From Cronobacter muytjensii ATCC 51329 (lineage in GTDB: Bacteria > Pseudomonadota > Gammaproteobacteria > Enterobacterales > Enterobacteriaceae): a stretch of 64,000 nt of DNA. Shown here piece by piece: positions 49,021 through 58,079 of the stretch. Made by a program: the position numbers and the translations under genes. Below the pieces are notes generated by a model. It did no database searches. It saw only the letters and a program-made list of their open reading frames with translations, and had not been told where the DNA came from. The stretch is from assembly GCF_001277195.1 (NCBI RefSeq), contig NZ_CP012268.1, positions 2,790,001 to 2,854,000 on the forward strand, read 5' to 3'. Within the stretch, counting starts at the first letter, position 1, and each line of letters opens with the position of its first letter.

Positions 49021-50391
49021 TTACGATTCAAGCCGGTTGCGCCAGCGGTTCAGCACATCGGTGCGGGTGATAAGACCCAGAAAGCGCGTGTTGTCAGTGA
49101 TGACCGCCACCAGCCCGCGCGAGAAAACGTCAAACAGCTCGCGTTCGCTGGCGTGTTTATCGAGCGTGACCACCTCGCGGTTCATGGCGGCGGAAACGGG
49201 CGTGAGAAAACGCTGGCTGTCGCCCTGAATAAACGTCAGCAGATCCCATTCATCGACGATGCCCGCCACGCGGCCCGCCTCCAGCACCGGCAGCTGCGAA
49301 ATATCATAGAGCCGCATCCGGGCCAGCACGGTTGCCAGCGTGTCATCCGGCGCGGCGGTGACGGCGGCGCCCTCGTCATGGCGAAACGCGATAAAATCAC
49401 GCAGGTCGCCGGTGGCGGGCCGCGCCTGGAGCCCCTGCTGGCGCAGCCAGTCGTCATTGAACATTTTCGAGAGATATTTATTGCCGCTGTCACAGGCGAA
49501 GGTCACGACGCGCTTCGGCGTCGTCTGCGCGCGGCAGTAGCGCAGCGCAGCGGCAAGCAGCGTGCCGGTGGAGGAGCCTGCCAGCACGCCTTCGATTTTC
49601 AGCAGGTCGCGCGCGGTGCTGAACGCCTCGGCGTCAGTGACGCGTAACGCCTGTTTAACGCCCTCGAGATGCGCCAGCGGCGGAATAAAATCTTCGCCGA
49701 TGCCTTCCACCAGCCACGATCCCGCCTCGTGATAGCGCCCGGTCTCGACCTGATCGGCCAGGATCGATCCTGCCGGATCGGCCAGCACAAATTCGGTCTG
49801 CGGGGAGTGTTTGCCAAACCAGGCCTGCAATCCGCCGAGCGTGCCGCCGGAGCCGACGCCCACCACAATGGCGTCAATGCGCCCGCCCGCCTGGTCAAAG
49901 AGTTCCGGCGCGGTCGTGGTTTCATGCGCCAGCGGGTTCGCCGGGTTATTAAACTGGTCGATATAGAGCGCGCCAGGCGTCTCATCGGCGAGACGCTGCG
50001 CGTAATCCTGGTAATACGCCGGATGGCCCTTGTTAACGTCCGAACGGGTCAGCCGCACGTCCACGCCGAGCGCGCGCAGGTGATAAATCTTCTCGCGACT
50101 CATTTTATCGGGCACCACCAGAATCAACCGGTAGCCCTTTTGCGCGGCGATAAGCGCAAGCCCAAGGCCGGTATTACCCGCAGTGGCTTCGATTATCGTG
50201 CCGCCGGGCGCAAGCCGCCCCTGGCGCTCAGCCTCGTTAATCATCGAGAGCGCCACGCGGTCTTTGATAGAGCCGCCGGGGTTCTGGTTTTCCAGCTTCA
50301 GCAGCAATTCGCACGGGCCGGTATCAAGCTTAGCGAGGCGCAGCAGCGGCGTCTGCCCGATAAGAGACGTCACAGAATCGACTATCGACAT
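49021..50391 (-). CDS. Cystathionine beta-synthase with CBS domains
   Basis: A 456-residue PLP enzyme that joins homocysteine and serine to cystathionine. The catalytic domain carries the PLP lysine in NPGGSIKDRVALSM (about 41-47), the phosphate loop GVGSGGTLGG and ATAGNTGLGLAL. After a linker, two CBS domains (about 340-450, including VLARMRLYDISQLPVLEAGR) may sense an adenosyl ligand. The start at 50391 (MSIVDSVTS) is preferred to an in-frame codon at 50424. E. coli lacks this enzyme. It is first gene of a two-gene operon, itself downstream of a Met-type ABC transporter whose terminator lies at 50662. Confidence 0.9.
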   Translation of the reverse strand: MSIVDSVTSLIGQTPLLRLAKLDTGPCELLLKLENQNPGGSIKDRVALSMINEAERQGRLAPGGTIIEATAGNTGLGLALIAAQKGYRLILVVPDKMSREKIYHLRALGVDVRLTRSDVNKGHPAYYQDYAQRLADETPGALYIDQFNNPANPLAHETTTAPELFDQAGGRIDAIVVGVGSGGTLGGLQAWFGKHSPQTEFVLADPAGSILADQVETGRYHEAGSWLVEGIGEDFIPPLAHLEGVKQALRVTDAEAFSTARDLLKIEGVLAGSSTGTLLAAALRYCRAQTTPKRVVTFACDSGNKYLSKMFNDDWLRQQGLQARPATGDLRDFIAFRHDEGAAVTAAPDDTLATVLARMRLYDISQLPVLEAGRVAGIVDEWDLLTFIQGDSQRFLTPVSAAMNREVVTLDKHASERELFDVFSRGLVAVITDNTRFLGLITRTDVLNRWRNRLES

Positions 50392-50661
50392 AGTGTATTT
50401 ATCCGTTAAACAGAGAACGGACAAATGATAGGGCGGCGTTTTTCGGCGGTTAAAGAATCATTCGCGGTACGTTAGAACCAGATGGAATATTCTCTGCGGT
50501 TTCAGCAGTAAAGAAGGCGATCGGTAAAGTCGTCCAGAAATATCGATGGCTGAACGACGGTTTTTTGGCGTTATTTTCAGCATTTTTACGCCCGTAAGCG
50601 ACCCGCTTTGCCAGTTTGCGTATTTGGATTGCCGGAATTTATCGAAGAGGAAAACGAGACT
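50392..50661. other. Promoter region of the trans-sulfuration operon
   Basis: AT-rich stretches at 50415-50460 and 50545-50590 could hold the minus-strand promoter of the beta-synthase gene. I found no MetJ box, CysB site or other known operator by eye. No reading frame with a ribosome site is evident. Confidence 0.35.
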
Positions 50662-50701
50662 GAAGAAAAGAAAACGGCGCGCAGGAAGCCCGGCGCGCCG
50701 T
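50662..50701 (-). terminator. Terminator of the Met-type ABC transporter operon
   Basis: ACGGCGCGC (50674-50682) and GCGCGCCGT (50693-50701) form a perfect nine-pair stem with a ten-base loop. On the minus strand it is followed by TTTTCTTTTCTTC. It separates the transporter genes from the cystathionine beta-synthase gene. Confidence 0.75.
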
Positions 50702-50722
50702 GAATATTCATGCCGGTGGTCT

Positions 50723-51382
50723 TTAATGCCTGCCGCGTCGGTCGGCGCGATTCGCCAGCCAGTCACCGAGCATCTGCACCGCCTGCACCAGCACAATCAG
50801 CGCGATAACGGTCACGACCATCACCCCGGTTTCGTAGCGATAATAGCCGTAGCGAATCGCGAGATCGCCGACGCCGCCGCCCCCGACAATCCCGGCCATT
50901 GCCGAATAGCCAATCAGACTGACCAGCGTCACCGTCAGGCCGCGCAGCAGGCCCGCGCTCGCCTCCGGCAGCAGCACCGTGCAGATGATACGCATCGGGC
51001 TTGCGCCAAACGCCTCGGCGGCCTCGATAATCCCGCGATCGACCTCACGCAGCGCGCCATCCACCAGTCGCGCGTAAAACGCGATGGCCGCGACGGAGAG
51101 CGGCACCGACGCCGCCACGGGCCCGATGGTATTACCCAGCAGAAACTGCGTCAGCGGCAGCAGCAACACCAGCAGGATCACGAACGGCACCGAGCGGATG
51201 ATATTCACCAGCACCGAGCCGACCACGTTAATGGCGCGGTTCTGCCAGAACAGATGGCGGTCGGTCACGAAAAGCAAAAAGCCGAGCGGCAGACCGCCCA
51301 CGATCGCAAGCAGCGTCGAAATGCCCAGCATCTGGAACGTTTCGCCAAACGCCAGCGTCAGGTCAGCGAGTAAATCATCCAT
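50723..51382 (-). CDS. MetI-type ABC permease
   Basis: A 219-residue inner-membrane permease of the methionine-uptake (MUT) family. It has five membrane segments and the permease loop ALREVDRGIIEAAEAFGASPMRII (about 125-148), matching MetI. It should pair with the adjacent ATPase and binding protein to import methionine, cystine or related sulfur amino acids. Its ATG overlaps the ATPase gene end by eight bases. The classical metNIQ locus lies elsewhere in enterobacteria, so this is a second copy. Confidence 0.87.
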   Translation of the reverse strand: MDDLLADLTLAFGETFQMLGISTLLAIVGGLPLGFLLFVTDRHLFWQNRAINVVGSVLVNIIRSVPFVILLVLLLPLTQFLLGNTIGPVAASVPLSVAAIAFYARLVDGALREVDRGIIEAAEAFGASPMRIICTVLLPEASAGLLRGLTVTLVSLIGYSAMAGIVGGGGVGDLAIRYGYYRYETGVMVVTVIALIVLVQAVQMLGDWLANRADRRGRH

Positions 51383-52388
51383 GGATCACCTCCACCTGTG
51401 CCGTACGGGCGCGAATATGCTCCACCGCCGCCTCGACCGCCGCCGGGTTATCGTTCGCCGTAAGCTGCACGACTAAAATGCCGAGCGCGCGCTCGCCGAT
51501 ATACTCGATTTTGCCGTGCAGTATGTTCACCGCCACGCCAAAGTTAACCGCCACTTCCGACAGCACCGGCTGTTCGGCGGAGTCGCCAATAAATAAAATC
51601 TTCAGCAGCGAGCCGTGCAGATGCTCGCGCAGGCGCGCCGGAAGCGTCAGGTTCAACGTGTGCGACACCAGCTGCTGCGTAAACGGGTGCTGCGGGCGCG
51701 CGAAAATATCAAACACCTCGCCCTCTTCCACGACCTTGCCGCCGGACATCACCGCCACGCGATCGCAAATCGTCTTGATAACGTTCATTTCATGAGTGAT
51801 CAACACAACCGTGATCCCAAGGCGAGCGTTGATCTCCCTGAGCAGCGCCAGGATAGTGGCGGAGGTTTCCAGATCCAGCGCCGAGGTGGGCTCGTCGCAC
51901 AACAGCACGTCCGGGTGATTGGCGATAGCGCGGGCGATGCCGACGCGCTGCTTCTGTCCGCCGGAAAGCTGTACCGGGTAGCGGCTGGCTTTATCGCTGA
52001 GCCCCACCAGTTCGAGGATTTCCGCGACACGCGGGCCTGTTTTCGCCCGCTCCCAGCCCGCCGCTTTCAGGCTAAAGGCGACGTTCTGCGCCACGGTACG
52101 CGTATGCATTAAATTAAAGTGCTGGAAGATCATGCCGATGCGCTGACGTGCGGTGCGCAGCGCCGCGCCGGATAGCGCGGAGATTTCCGTTCCGGCCACG
52201 GTGACGCGCCCTTCCGATGGCCGTTGCAAGGCGTTCAAGGTACGCAGCAGCGTGCTTTTCCCGGCACCGCTGGTGCCGACAATGCCGAAAATCGCTCCGC
52301 GCGGGATCTCCAGATTAACGTCGTCAACCGCCCGGGTGCGCTGGCCGCCCGACGTGAAATCGACGCTGACGTGAGTGAGTGTAATCAT
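51375..52388 (-). CDS. MetN-type ABC ATPase
   Basis: A 337-residue ATPase of the methionine-uptake family. Walker A is GTSGAGKSTLLRTL (about 37-50), the signature LSGGQKQRVGIARA, Walker B VLLCDEPTSALD and the switch His VLITHEMNVI. The C-terminal NIL domain (about 260-337), which in MetN binds methionine and inhibits transport, is present as LKILFIGDSAEQPVLSEVAV and onwards. Feedback regulation by substrate is therefore likely. It overlaps the permease gene. Confidence 0.9.
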   Translation of the reverse strand: MITLTHVSVDFTSGGQRTRAVDDVNLEIPRGAIFGIVGTSGAGKSTLLRTLNALQRPSEGRVTVAGTEISALSGAALRTARQRIGMIFQHFNLMHTRTVAQNVAFSLKAAGWERAKTGPRVAEILELVGLSDKASRYPVQLSGGQKQRVGIARAIANHPDVLLCDEPTSALDLETSATILALLREINARLGITVVLITHEMNVIKTICDRVAVMSGGKVVEEGEVFDIFARPQHPFTQQLVSHTLNLTLPARLREHLHGSLLKILFIGDSAEQPVLSEVAVNFGVAVNILHGKIEYIGERALGILVVQLTANDNPAAVEAAVEHIRARTAQVEVIHG

Positions 52389-52449
52389 GACAACCCTCTG
52401 AAAAACGCGCGGGCAGGCATCAGGCCCGCCCGCGCGACACTGCCGACCA

Positions 52450-53280
52450 TTATTTTTGCGTCGCCGTCATCCAGTCCGGTTTCTGGAACGCGTTAAAAAT
52501 ATTTTTCGGATCGTTAATTACCGCCGCGTAAGCCGGGGATTTCACCGCCGCCACGATATCCTTCGCAAAAGGCTTGTCGGCGTCTTCGCTGCGTACCGCG
52601 ATGATATTTTTCAGATTTTCATCAAGCTGCTCCTGCTTCAGGGCAGAAGAGAGATCCAGACCCGCCGCGATGGCGAAGTTGCCGTTGACCAGCGCCGCCG
52701 TGACGCTGTCGAGCGTGCGCGGCAATTGCGCCGCCTCCAGCGGTTTAAACACCAGTCCTTTCGGGTTAGTGGCGATGTCGCGTTCGGACGCTTTGGTCGG
52801 ATCGATATTCGGCTTGATGGTGATTAAGCCCATCGCCTGCAAAAAGCGCAGCCCGCGCGCCAGGTTGGTCGGGTCGTTAGAGAGCGTGACGATGTCGCCT
52901 TTTTTCAGCGCATCGATGCTTTTCACTTTGCGGGAATAGAGCCCCATACCGGCAGTCGGCACCGTCAGCAGTTTCGTGAGCTTAAGGCCCTTATCGGCGG
53001 TGAATTTTTCAAAATAGAGTGAGTGCTGGAACAGGTTGGCGTCAATGCTGCCGTTCGCAAGCGCCATGTTCGGCTGTACGTAGTCGCTGAATTCGCGCAC
53101 CACCACCTTATAGCCTTTCTCTTTAAGCGACGGCGCAATGGCCTGTTTAACCATATCGCCGTAAGGCCCCGGCGCTACGCCGAACGTGATGGTTTGCGGG
53201 TCGCCCGCCTGCGCGGCCTGCATGCCGCCCGCCAGAAGTAATGCGCCCGCAAGCGTGCGCCAGCCTTTTAGCAATCCCAT
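52450..53280 (-). CDS. MetQ-type periplasmic binding protein (no lipobox)
   Basis: A 276-residue binding protein of the NlpA/MetQ family. It has a signal peptide of about 25 residues ending AAQAGDP; the usual lipobox cysteine of MetQ is missing, so it is soluble in the periplasm. Family marks are TFGVAPGPYGDMVKQAIAP, DANLFQHSLYFEKF and VTLSNDPTNLARGL. Ligand may be methionine or another sulfur compound. It is first in the operon, with GGAG ahead of the ATG, and is followed by ATPase and permease genes. No MetJ box is seen upstream, unlike for metN. Confidence 0.87.
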   Translation of the reverse strand: MGLLKGWRTLAGALLLAGGMQAAQAGDPQTITFGVAPGPYGDMVKQAIAPSLKEKGYKVVVREFSDYVQPNMALANGSIDANLFQHSLYFEKFTADKGLKLTKLLTVPTAGMGLYSRKVKSIDALKKGDIVTLSNDPTNLARGLRFLQAMGLITIKPNIDPTKASERDIATNPKGLVFKPLEAAQLPRTLDSVTAALVNGNFAIAAGLDLSSALKQEQLDENLKNIIAVRSEDADKPFAKDIVAAVKSPAYAAVINDPKNIFNAFQKPDWMTATQK

Positions 53281-53472
53281 GAGGATCTCCCTTTGATGAA
53301 GTGTGTCAGTGCGTAACGGCGGTGAGCCGCCTGATTATTGTGATCGCGCGCACGTGAGGTGCGGCACGTTAAGATGGCATATTCGCAAGCGGCGGGTAAT
53401 TGAAAATATTTCATTCAGCGGCTCGCTGCTGCTGACGGCAGGCCGCGCTAAGACGATGAAAGATAACCACAA

Positions 53473-53505
53473 ACAAAAACGCCTCCGGTCATAAGACCGG
53501 AGGCG
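53473..53505 (-). terminator. Terminator of ybbAP
   Basis: CGCCTCCGGTC, loop ATAA, GACCGGAGGCG form a perfect eleven-pair stem (53480-53505). On the minus strand TTTTTGTTTG follows. It lies 22 bases after the ybbP stop. Confidence 0.85.
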
Positions 53506-53527
53506 CATAAATACCGACGAAAATGTG

Positions 53528-55942
53528 CTAAGCGCTGAACTGCCGAAACAGCGCTTTACCCTTCAGGAGCCGCACGCCGAGCCAGCCGCCGCATAGCGAC
53601 AACAGCAGCGCGCCGCATAGCGGCAGCGTCACCCACAACCGCCAGTCAGGCTCCCACGGGAAGTCAAACACGCGGGTCTGCAGTACGCCAAGCGCCACTT
53701 CCGCGCCGATAGCCGCCACCAGACCAGCCACCAGCCCCAGCAGCGCGAACTCGCTCCAGAGCGTGGCGCGCAGCAGTTTTTTCTGTGCGCCGAGCGTGCG
53801 GTAGACCACCAGCTCCTGGCGGCGCTGATGCATCCCGACCTGCACCTGCGCCAGTAACAGCAGCACGCCGCAGGTCGTTACCAGCGCCACCATCACTTCC
53901 AGCGCGCGGCTCACCTGCTCCAGCACCTGACCAATCTGTTTCAGGATTGCCCCGATATCCAGCACGCTGACCGTCGGGAACTCCCGGTTCAGTTGCGTCA
54001 GCATCGTGTCGGCGTTATCAGCCCGGAAGCTGGTCAGGAAGCTTTGCGGCTGCCCGTCCAGCGCCCCCGGCGGGAAAATAAAGAAGAAGTTTGGCCGCAG
54101 GCTCTCCCAGTCAACTTTACGCAGGCTGGTCACTTTGGCGGTGAAGGCCTGGGTGTCGCCGGTAAACGTCACGCTGTCGCCGGGGGCGATATTCAGCCGT
54201 TGCGCGAGCCCTTCTTCCATTGATACCTCGCCCGCTTTTGGCGGCCAGCTGCCCGCGGTGATCGGGTTGTGATCCGGGCGCTCTGCCTGCCAGGTCAGGT
54301 TAAGCTCGCGGTTAAGCGCCTCATCTTCATGACCTGCGGTTGCCTTGCCGTTAATCTGCGTCAGGCGCGCACGCACAATGGGATAGAACGCCTGCGTAAT
54401 AACCTGGTGCTCCGCCAGGAACCCTTTCACCGCATCGCGCTGTTCCGGTGCGATATTAATCAGAAAATAGTTCGGACTTTCCGGCGGCAACTGCTGCTGC
54501 CAGCGGTCGAGCAGATCGCCCCTTAACACCAACAGCAGCGCCAGCAGCATGAAAGAGAGTGAAAACGTGGCGAGCTGGCTCAGGGTTTGCCACGGCTGGC
54601 GCAGCAGACGATTGACCGCGAGGCGCAGCGCGAGCGAACGCAGCCGCAACCGCTTAAGGCCCCACAGCAGCGCCCAGCCTGCCGCGCCGCACAGCGCGGC
54701 CAGCGCCACCGCGCCCGCCAGCACTGCCCAGAGCAACATCCGCCCGCCCATCAGGCCGGCGAGCAGCGCCACCACAATAAGCGCCATCACCGGCAGATAA
54801 ATTTTCAGCGGCCAGAGGTTCGCCACCGCGTCGCGTCGCAAGACGCGCAGCGGCTGTGTGGCCAGCAGCAGACGATACGGGCGCAGCCCCACCAGCAGAG
54901 AAATTACCACCATTGAGCCTACGGCCCAGACCCAGGGCCAGAAGCTCGCCTCCGGCAGCGTGGCGGGCAGCACCGGTTTCAGCAACCGCATCAGGATCGC
55001 TTCGAAAAGCAGTCCTGCCGCCCCGCCGGTGAGGGCGGCGAGCGTCAGCACCATCAGCCACTGGCCGACAATCAGCTTACGCAGCGCCGCGCGCCCGGCG
55101 CCGAGGGTTTTCAGGATAGCCACCAGATCGTAGCGGCTGCGGCAGTAGTGGCTCATCGCCACCGCCACGGCAGCGACCGCCAGCAGCAGTGTCAGGAGCG
55201 CGGAGAGCAGCAAAAACTGCTGCGAGCGCTGCAACGATTTGCCGAGCGCGCTCTCGTCCTGCTCAAGGCCGGTCCAGCGATGCTCCGGCTGCAACTGCGG
55301 CAACAGCCAGCTTTCATAGCGCCCGAGCTGTTCGGGGGTGCCGGCGAATTTGTAGCGCCAGGTGAGACGGCTGCCGGGCTGCACCGCGCCGGTGCGTTCA
55401 ACGTCCGCGAGATTCATCAGCAGACGGGGCGCCATCTGGAACGGATTAAAGCCGCTGTCCGGCTCCTGAATAACTTCACCCGCCACGCTCAGCGTCGCGT
55501 CGCCCACATCCACGTTATCGCCAGGTTTCAGGCCAAGCAGCGCCATCAAACGCGGTGCCAGCAGCACCGTGCCTGGCGCAGGCAACAGCCCCTGCGGGCG
55601 CGTTTGCAGCGTGCCGTAGAGTGGATAGCGCGTATCCACCGCCTTGACGCTCGCAAGCTGCGGGCGATCGGCGGCAAACGTCATGGTGGAAAAACTGAGC
55701 TGCCGCGAGACGGCCAGGCCGTCTTCCCCGGCTTTGTCGAGCCACGACTGCGGCACCGCGCGGGAACTGCGCAATGTCCGGTCGCCCGCCATAAATTCGC
55801 GCGTCTGCTGGCTTAAGCCTTTTTCCATACGATCGCTTATCTTGCCGAGCGCCAGCACACAGGCCACCGCGAGGCTTAACGCCAGCCAGACGATTAACAG
55901 CGACGGGGAGCGCCATTCGCGCCAGAACCAGCGGGCCGTCAT
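53528..55942 (-). CDS. ybbP: YbbP, large ABC-transporter permease
   Basis: An 804-residue inner-membrane protein of the FtsX/MacB/LolE-type permease family, matching E. coli YbbP (804 residues, TARWFWREWRSPSLLIVWLA at the start). Two FtsX-like halves occur, each with periplasmic loops. Membrane segments cluster at about 16-36, 255-280, 305-330, 345-365, 395-440, 475-495 and near the C-terminus (690-800). With YbbA it forms a transporter whose substrate is unknown, possibly a lipid or lipoprotein mover. The ATG at 55942 overlaps the ybbA stop by four bases. Confidence 0.93.
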   Translation of the reverse strand: MTARWFWREWRSPSLLIVWLALSLAVACVLALGKISDRMEKGLSQQTREFMAGDRTLRSSRAVPQSWLDKAGEDGLAVSRQLSFSTMTFAADRPQLASVKAVDTRYPLYGTLQTRPQGLLPAPGTVLLAPRLMALLGLKPGDNVDVGDATLSVAGEVIQEPDSGFNPFQMAPRLLMNLADVERTGAVQPGSRLTWRYKFAGTPEQLGRYESWLLPQLQPEHRWTGLEQDESALGKSLQRSQQFLLLSALLTLLLAVAAVAVAMSHYCRSRYDLVAILKTLGAGRAALRKLIVGQWLMVLTLAALTGGAAGLLFEAILMRLLKPVLPATLPEASFWPWVWAVGSMVVISLLVGLRPYRLLLATQPLRVLRRDAVANLWPLKIYLPVMALIVVALLAGLMGGRMLLWAVLAGAVALAALCGAAGWALLWGLKRLRLRSLALRLAVNRLLRQPWQTLSQLATFSLSFMLLALLLVLRGDLLDRWQQQLPPESPNYFLINIAPEQRDAVKGFLAEHQVITQAFYPIVRARLTQINGKATAGHEDEALNRELNLTWQAERPDHNPITAGSWPPKAGEVSMEEGLAQRLNIAPGDSVTFTGDTQAFTAKVTSLRKVDWESLRPNFFFIFPPGALDGQPQSFLTSFRADNADTMLTQLNREFPTVSVLDIGAILKQIGQVLEQVSRALEVMVALVTTCGVLLLLAQVQVGMHQRRQELVVYRTLGAQKKLLRATLWSEFALLGLVAGLVAAIGAEVALGVLQTRVFDFPWEPDWRLWVTLPLCGALLLSLCGGWLGVRLLKGKALFRQFSA

Positions 55943-56625
55943 GCTTCCTCCCACAGCTTGCCGTCGCGCAGCCGCAAAGTGCGATCGCAGCGGGCCGCCA
56001 GTTCAGGATCGTGGGTGACGAGGATAAGCGTGGTGCCGCTGTCGCGGTTTAAAGAAAAGAGCAGATCGGCGATGCGATCGCCGGTCTGACGGTCAAGATT
56101 GCCGGTGGGTTCATCGGCGAACAGTACCGCCGGACGGCCATTGAACGCGCGCGCCAGCGCCACGCGCTGCTGCTCGCCGCCGGAAAGCTGCGCCGGCAGG
56201 TGGTCAAGACGTTTGCCAAGCCCCAGTTGCTCCAGCAGCGCCTGCGCCTGCTGGCGGCTGGCCTTGCCGCTCTCGCCGCGCAGCATCGCGGGCAACTCGA
56301 CATTCTCCAGCGCGTTAAGCGTCGGGATCAGCATGAATGACTGAAACACGAAGCCGACGTCACGGGCGCGCAGCCGCGCACGCGCTTCTTCATCCATCTG
56401 ATGCAGCGGCTCGCCCAGCAGGCGCACTTCACCGCTGGTGCCGTCGTCGAGACCTGCGAGGATCGCAAGCAACGTTGACTTGCCAGACCCCGATTCGCCC
56501 ACCAGCGCGATGCTCTGGCCCGGTTTGACAACCAGTTCAACTCCGGTAAGGATGGAAAGTGCGTGTTCCCCCTGACCGACGGATTTATTAAGATGATGAA
56601 CTTCAAGAATGTTTTCCGCTGGCAT
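55939..56625 (-). CDS. ybbA: YbbA, ABC transporter ATPase
   Basis: A 228-residue LolD/MacB-type ATPase, near-identical to E. coli YbbA in order. Walker A GESGSGKSTLLAIL (about 43-56), signature LSGGEQQRVALARA and Walker B VLFADEPTGNLD. It powers YbbP. Its 5' end overlaps the divergent tesA by 33 bases, so the two promoters must overlap each other's coding starts; the same overlap is seen in E. coli. An AGGAAAGGG ribosome region precedes the ATG at 56625. Confidence 0.93.
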   Translation of the reverse strand: MPAENILEVHHLNKSVGQGEHALSILTGVELVVKPGQSIALVGESGSGKSTLLAILAGLDDGTSGEVRLLGEPLHQMDEEARARLRARDVGFVFQSFMLIPTLNALENVELPAMLRGESGKASRQQAQALLEQLGLGKRLDHLPAQLSGGEQQRVALARAFNGRPAVLFADEPTGNLDRQTGDRIADLLFSLNRDSGTTLILVTHDPELAARCDRTLRLRDGKLWEEA

Positions 56626-57222
56626 TTCCCTTTCCTGTTACTGGCGTTATTAAGCTTTCGCGCCGCCGCGGCGGACACGTTACTGGTGCTGGGCGACAGC
56701 CTGAGCGCCGGTTATCGCATGGCGGCAGACGCCGCCTGGCCTGCGTTGCTCAACGATAAATGGCAGCAACGCGACGTGCGCGTGGTCAACGCCAGCATCA
56801 GCGGCGACACCGCGCAGCAGGGGCTGTCGCGCCTGCCCGCGTTGCTCAAACAGCATCAGCCGCGCTGGGTGCTGATTGAGCTTGGCGGCAATGACGGCCT
56901 GCGGGGTTTTCCACCAGCGACGCTCTCGGCCACGCTGACGAAAATCATAGAACAGGTGAAAACGGCGGGCGCGCAGCCGATGCTGATGCAGATTCGACTG
57001 CCCGCCAACTACGGACGCCGTTACAATCAGGCGTTCGAGGCGATTTACCCTGAGCTTGCACAGTCTTACTCCATCCCTCTGCTGCCCTTCTTTATGGAAG
57101 AGGTTTACCTCAAACCGCAGTGGATGCAGGAGGATGGCATTCATCCCAATCGCGACGCCCAGCCGTTTATCGCCGACTGGATGGCGCAGCGACTGGCCCC
57201 TTTAGTTAAACACGACTCATAA
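56593..57222 (+). CDS. tesA: Acyl-CoA thioesterase I / lysophospholipase L1
   Basis: A 209-residue periplasmic SGNH hydrolase with thioesterase, arylesterase and lysophospholipase activity. The signal peptide covers about 26 residues (MMNFKNVFRWHFPFLLLALL, then SFRAAA). Block I is VLGDSLSAGYR with the catalytic Ser, block III is GGNDGLRG, and the Asp/His pair is in DGIHPNRD. Length matches E. coli TesA. The start at 56593 lies inside the 5' end of the divergent ybbA, as in E. coli. ybbO follows after 28 bases. Confidence 0.96.
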   Translation: MMNFKNVFRWHFPFLLLALLSFRAAAADTLLVLGDSLSAGYRMAADAAWPALLNDKWQQRDVRVVNASISGDTAQQGLSRLPALLKQHQPRWVLIELGGNDGLRGFPPATLSATLTKIIEQVKTAGAQPMLMQIRLPANYGRRYNQAFEAIYPELAQSYSIPLLPFFMEEVYLKPQWMQEDGIHPNRDAQPFIADWMAQRLAPLVKHDS

Positions 57223-57250
57223 CCCTGCGGGGCGCTGAGCGGGTAAAGTT

Positions 57251-58021
57251 ATGCAAAAATCACTCTTAATTACAGGATGTTCCAGCGGTATAGGCCTTGC
57301 CTGCGCGCATGAGTTGCGCCGTCAGGGCTTTCAGATCCTCGCGGCCTGCCGCAAGCCGGAAGATGTCGCGCGTATGAACGCGCTGGGCTTTATTGGCATT
57401 GAACTCGATCTCGATTCGCCGCAGAGCGTGGAGGCTGCCGCGCAGGAAGTGATACGCCTGACGAATAACCGCCTGTACGGCATTTTTAATAATGGCGGCT
57501 ATGGCGTGTACGGCCCGCTTTCCACCATCAGCCGCGCGCAGATGGAGCAGCAGTTCTCCACCAACTTTTTCGGCGCGCACCAGCTCACCATGCTGCTGCT
57601 GCCCGCGATGCTGCCGCATGGCGAAGGGCGCATCGTCAACACCAGTTCGGTGATGGGATTGATTTCCACACCCGGCCGCGGCGCCTACGCCGCCAGCAAA
57701 TACGCGCTGGAGGCATGGGCCGACGCGCTGCGCATGGAGCTGCGCTACAGCGGCGTGAAGGTGAGCCTGATTGAGCCAGGCCCCATCCGGACGCGCTTTA
57801 CGGAAAACGTCAACCAGACGCAGACGGACAAGCCAGTGGAAAACCCTGGCATCGCCGCGCGATTTACGCTCGGCCCGGAGGCGGTGGTCGCTAAAGTGCG
57901 CCATGCTTTTGAGAGCCCGAACCCGCGCATTCGCTACCCGGTCACGCTGGTGACCCACGCCGTCGCCTGGCTGAAACGGCTGCTGCCGACGCGAATGATG
58001 GACAAAATTTTACACGGGTAA
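57251..58021 (+). CDS. ybbO: YbbO, NADP(H)-dependent aldehyde reductase (SDR)
   Basis: A 256-residue short-chain dehydrogenase, matching E. coli YbbO. The cofactor motif is TGCSSGIGLACA (about 8-19), followed by NGGYGVYGP and the catalytic YAASKYALEAW (about 150-160). E. coli YbbO reduces medium- to long-chain aldehydes. It is shorter at the N-terminus than the 269-residue E. coli annotation, beginning at the equivalent MQKSxLITGC. It is encoded between tesA and cnoX and probably co-transcribed with tesA. Confidence 0.92.
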   Translation: MQKSLLITGCSSGIGLACAHELRRQGFQILAACRKPEDVARMNALGFIGIELDLDSPQSVEAAAQEVIRLTNNRLYGIFNNGGYGVYGPLSTISRAQMEQQFSTNFFGAHQLTMLLLPAMLPHGEGRIVNTSSVMGLISTPGRGAYAASKYALEAWADALRMELRYSGVKVSLIEPGPIRTRFTENVNQTQTDKPVENPGIAARFTLGPEAVVAKVRHAFESPNPRIRYPVTLVTHAVAWLKRLLPTRMMDKILHG

Positions 58022-58079
58022 GTTGAAGGCGCGCGCCCTGCCCCCATGTAAAAAGGAAATCGACAACAGAGAGTGACTC

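Noticed and set aside
56593..56625. Overlap of tesA and ybbA starts as a possible annotation or frameshift error
   Set aside because: Both N-termini match the E. coli proteins, which overlap in the same way.
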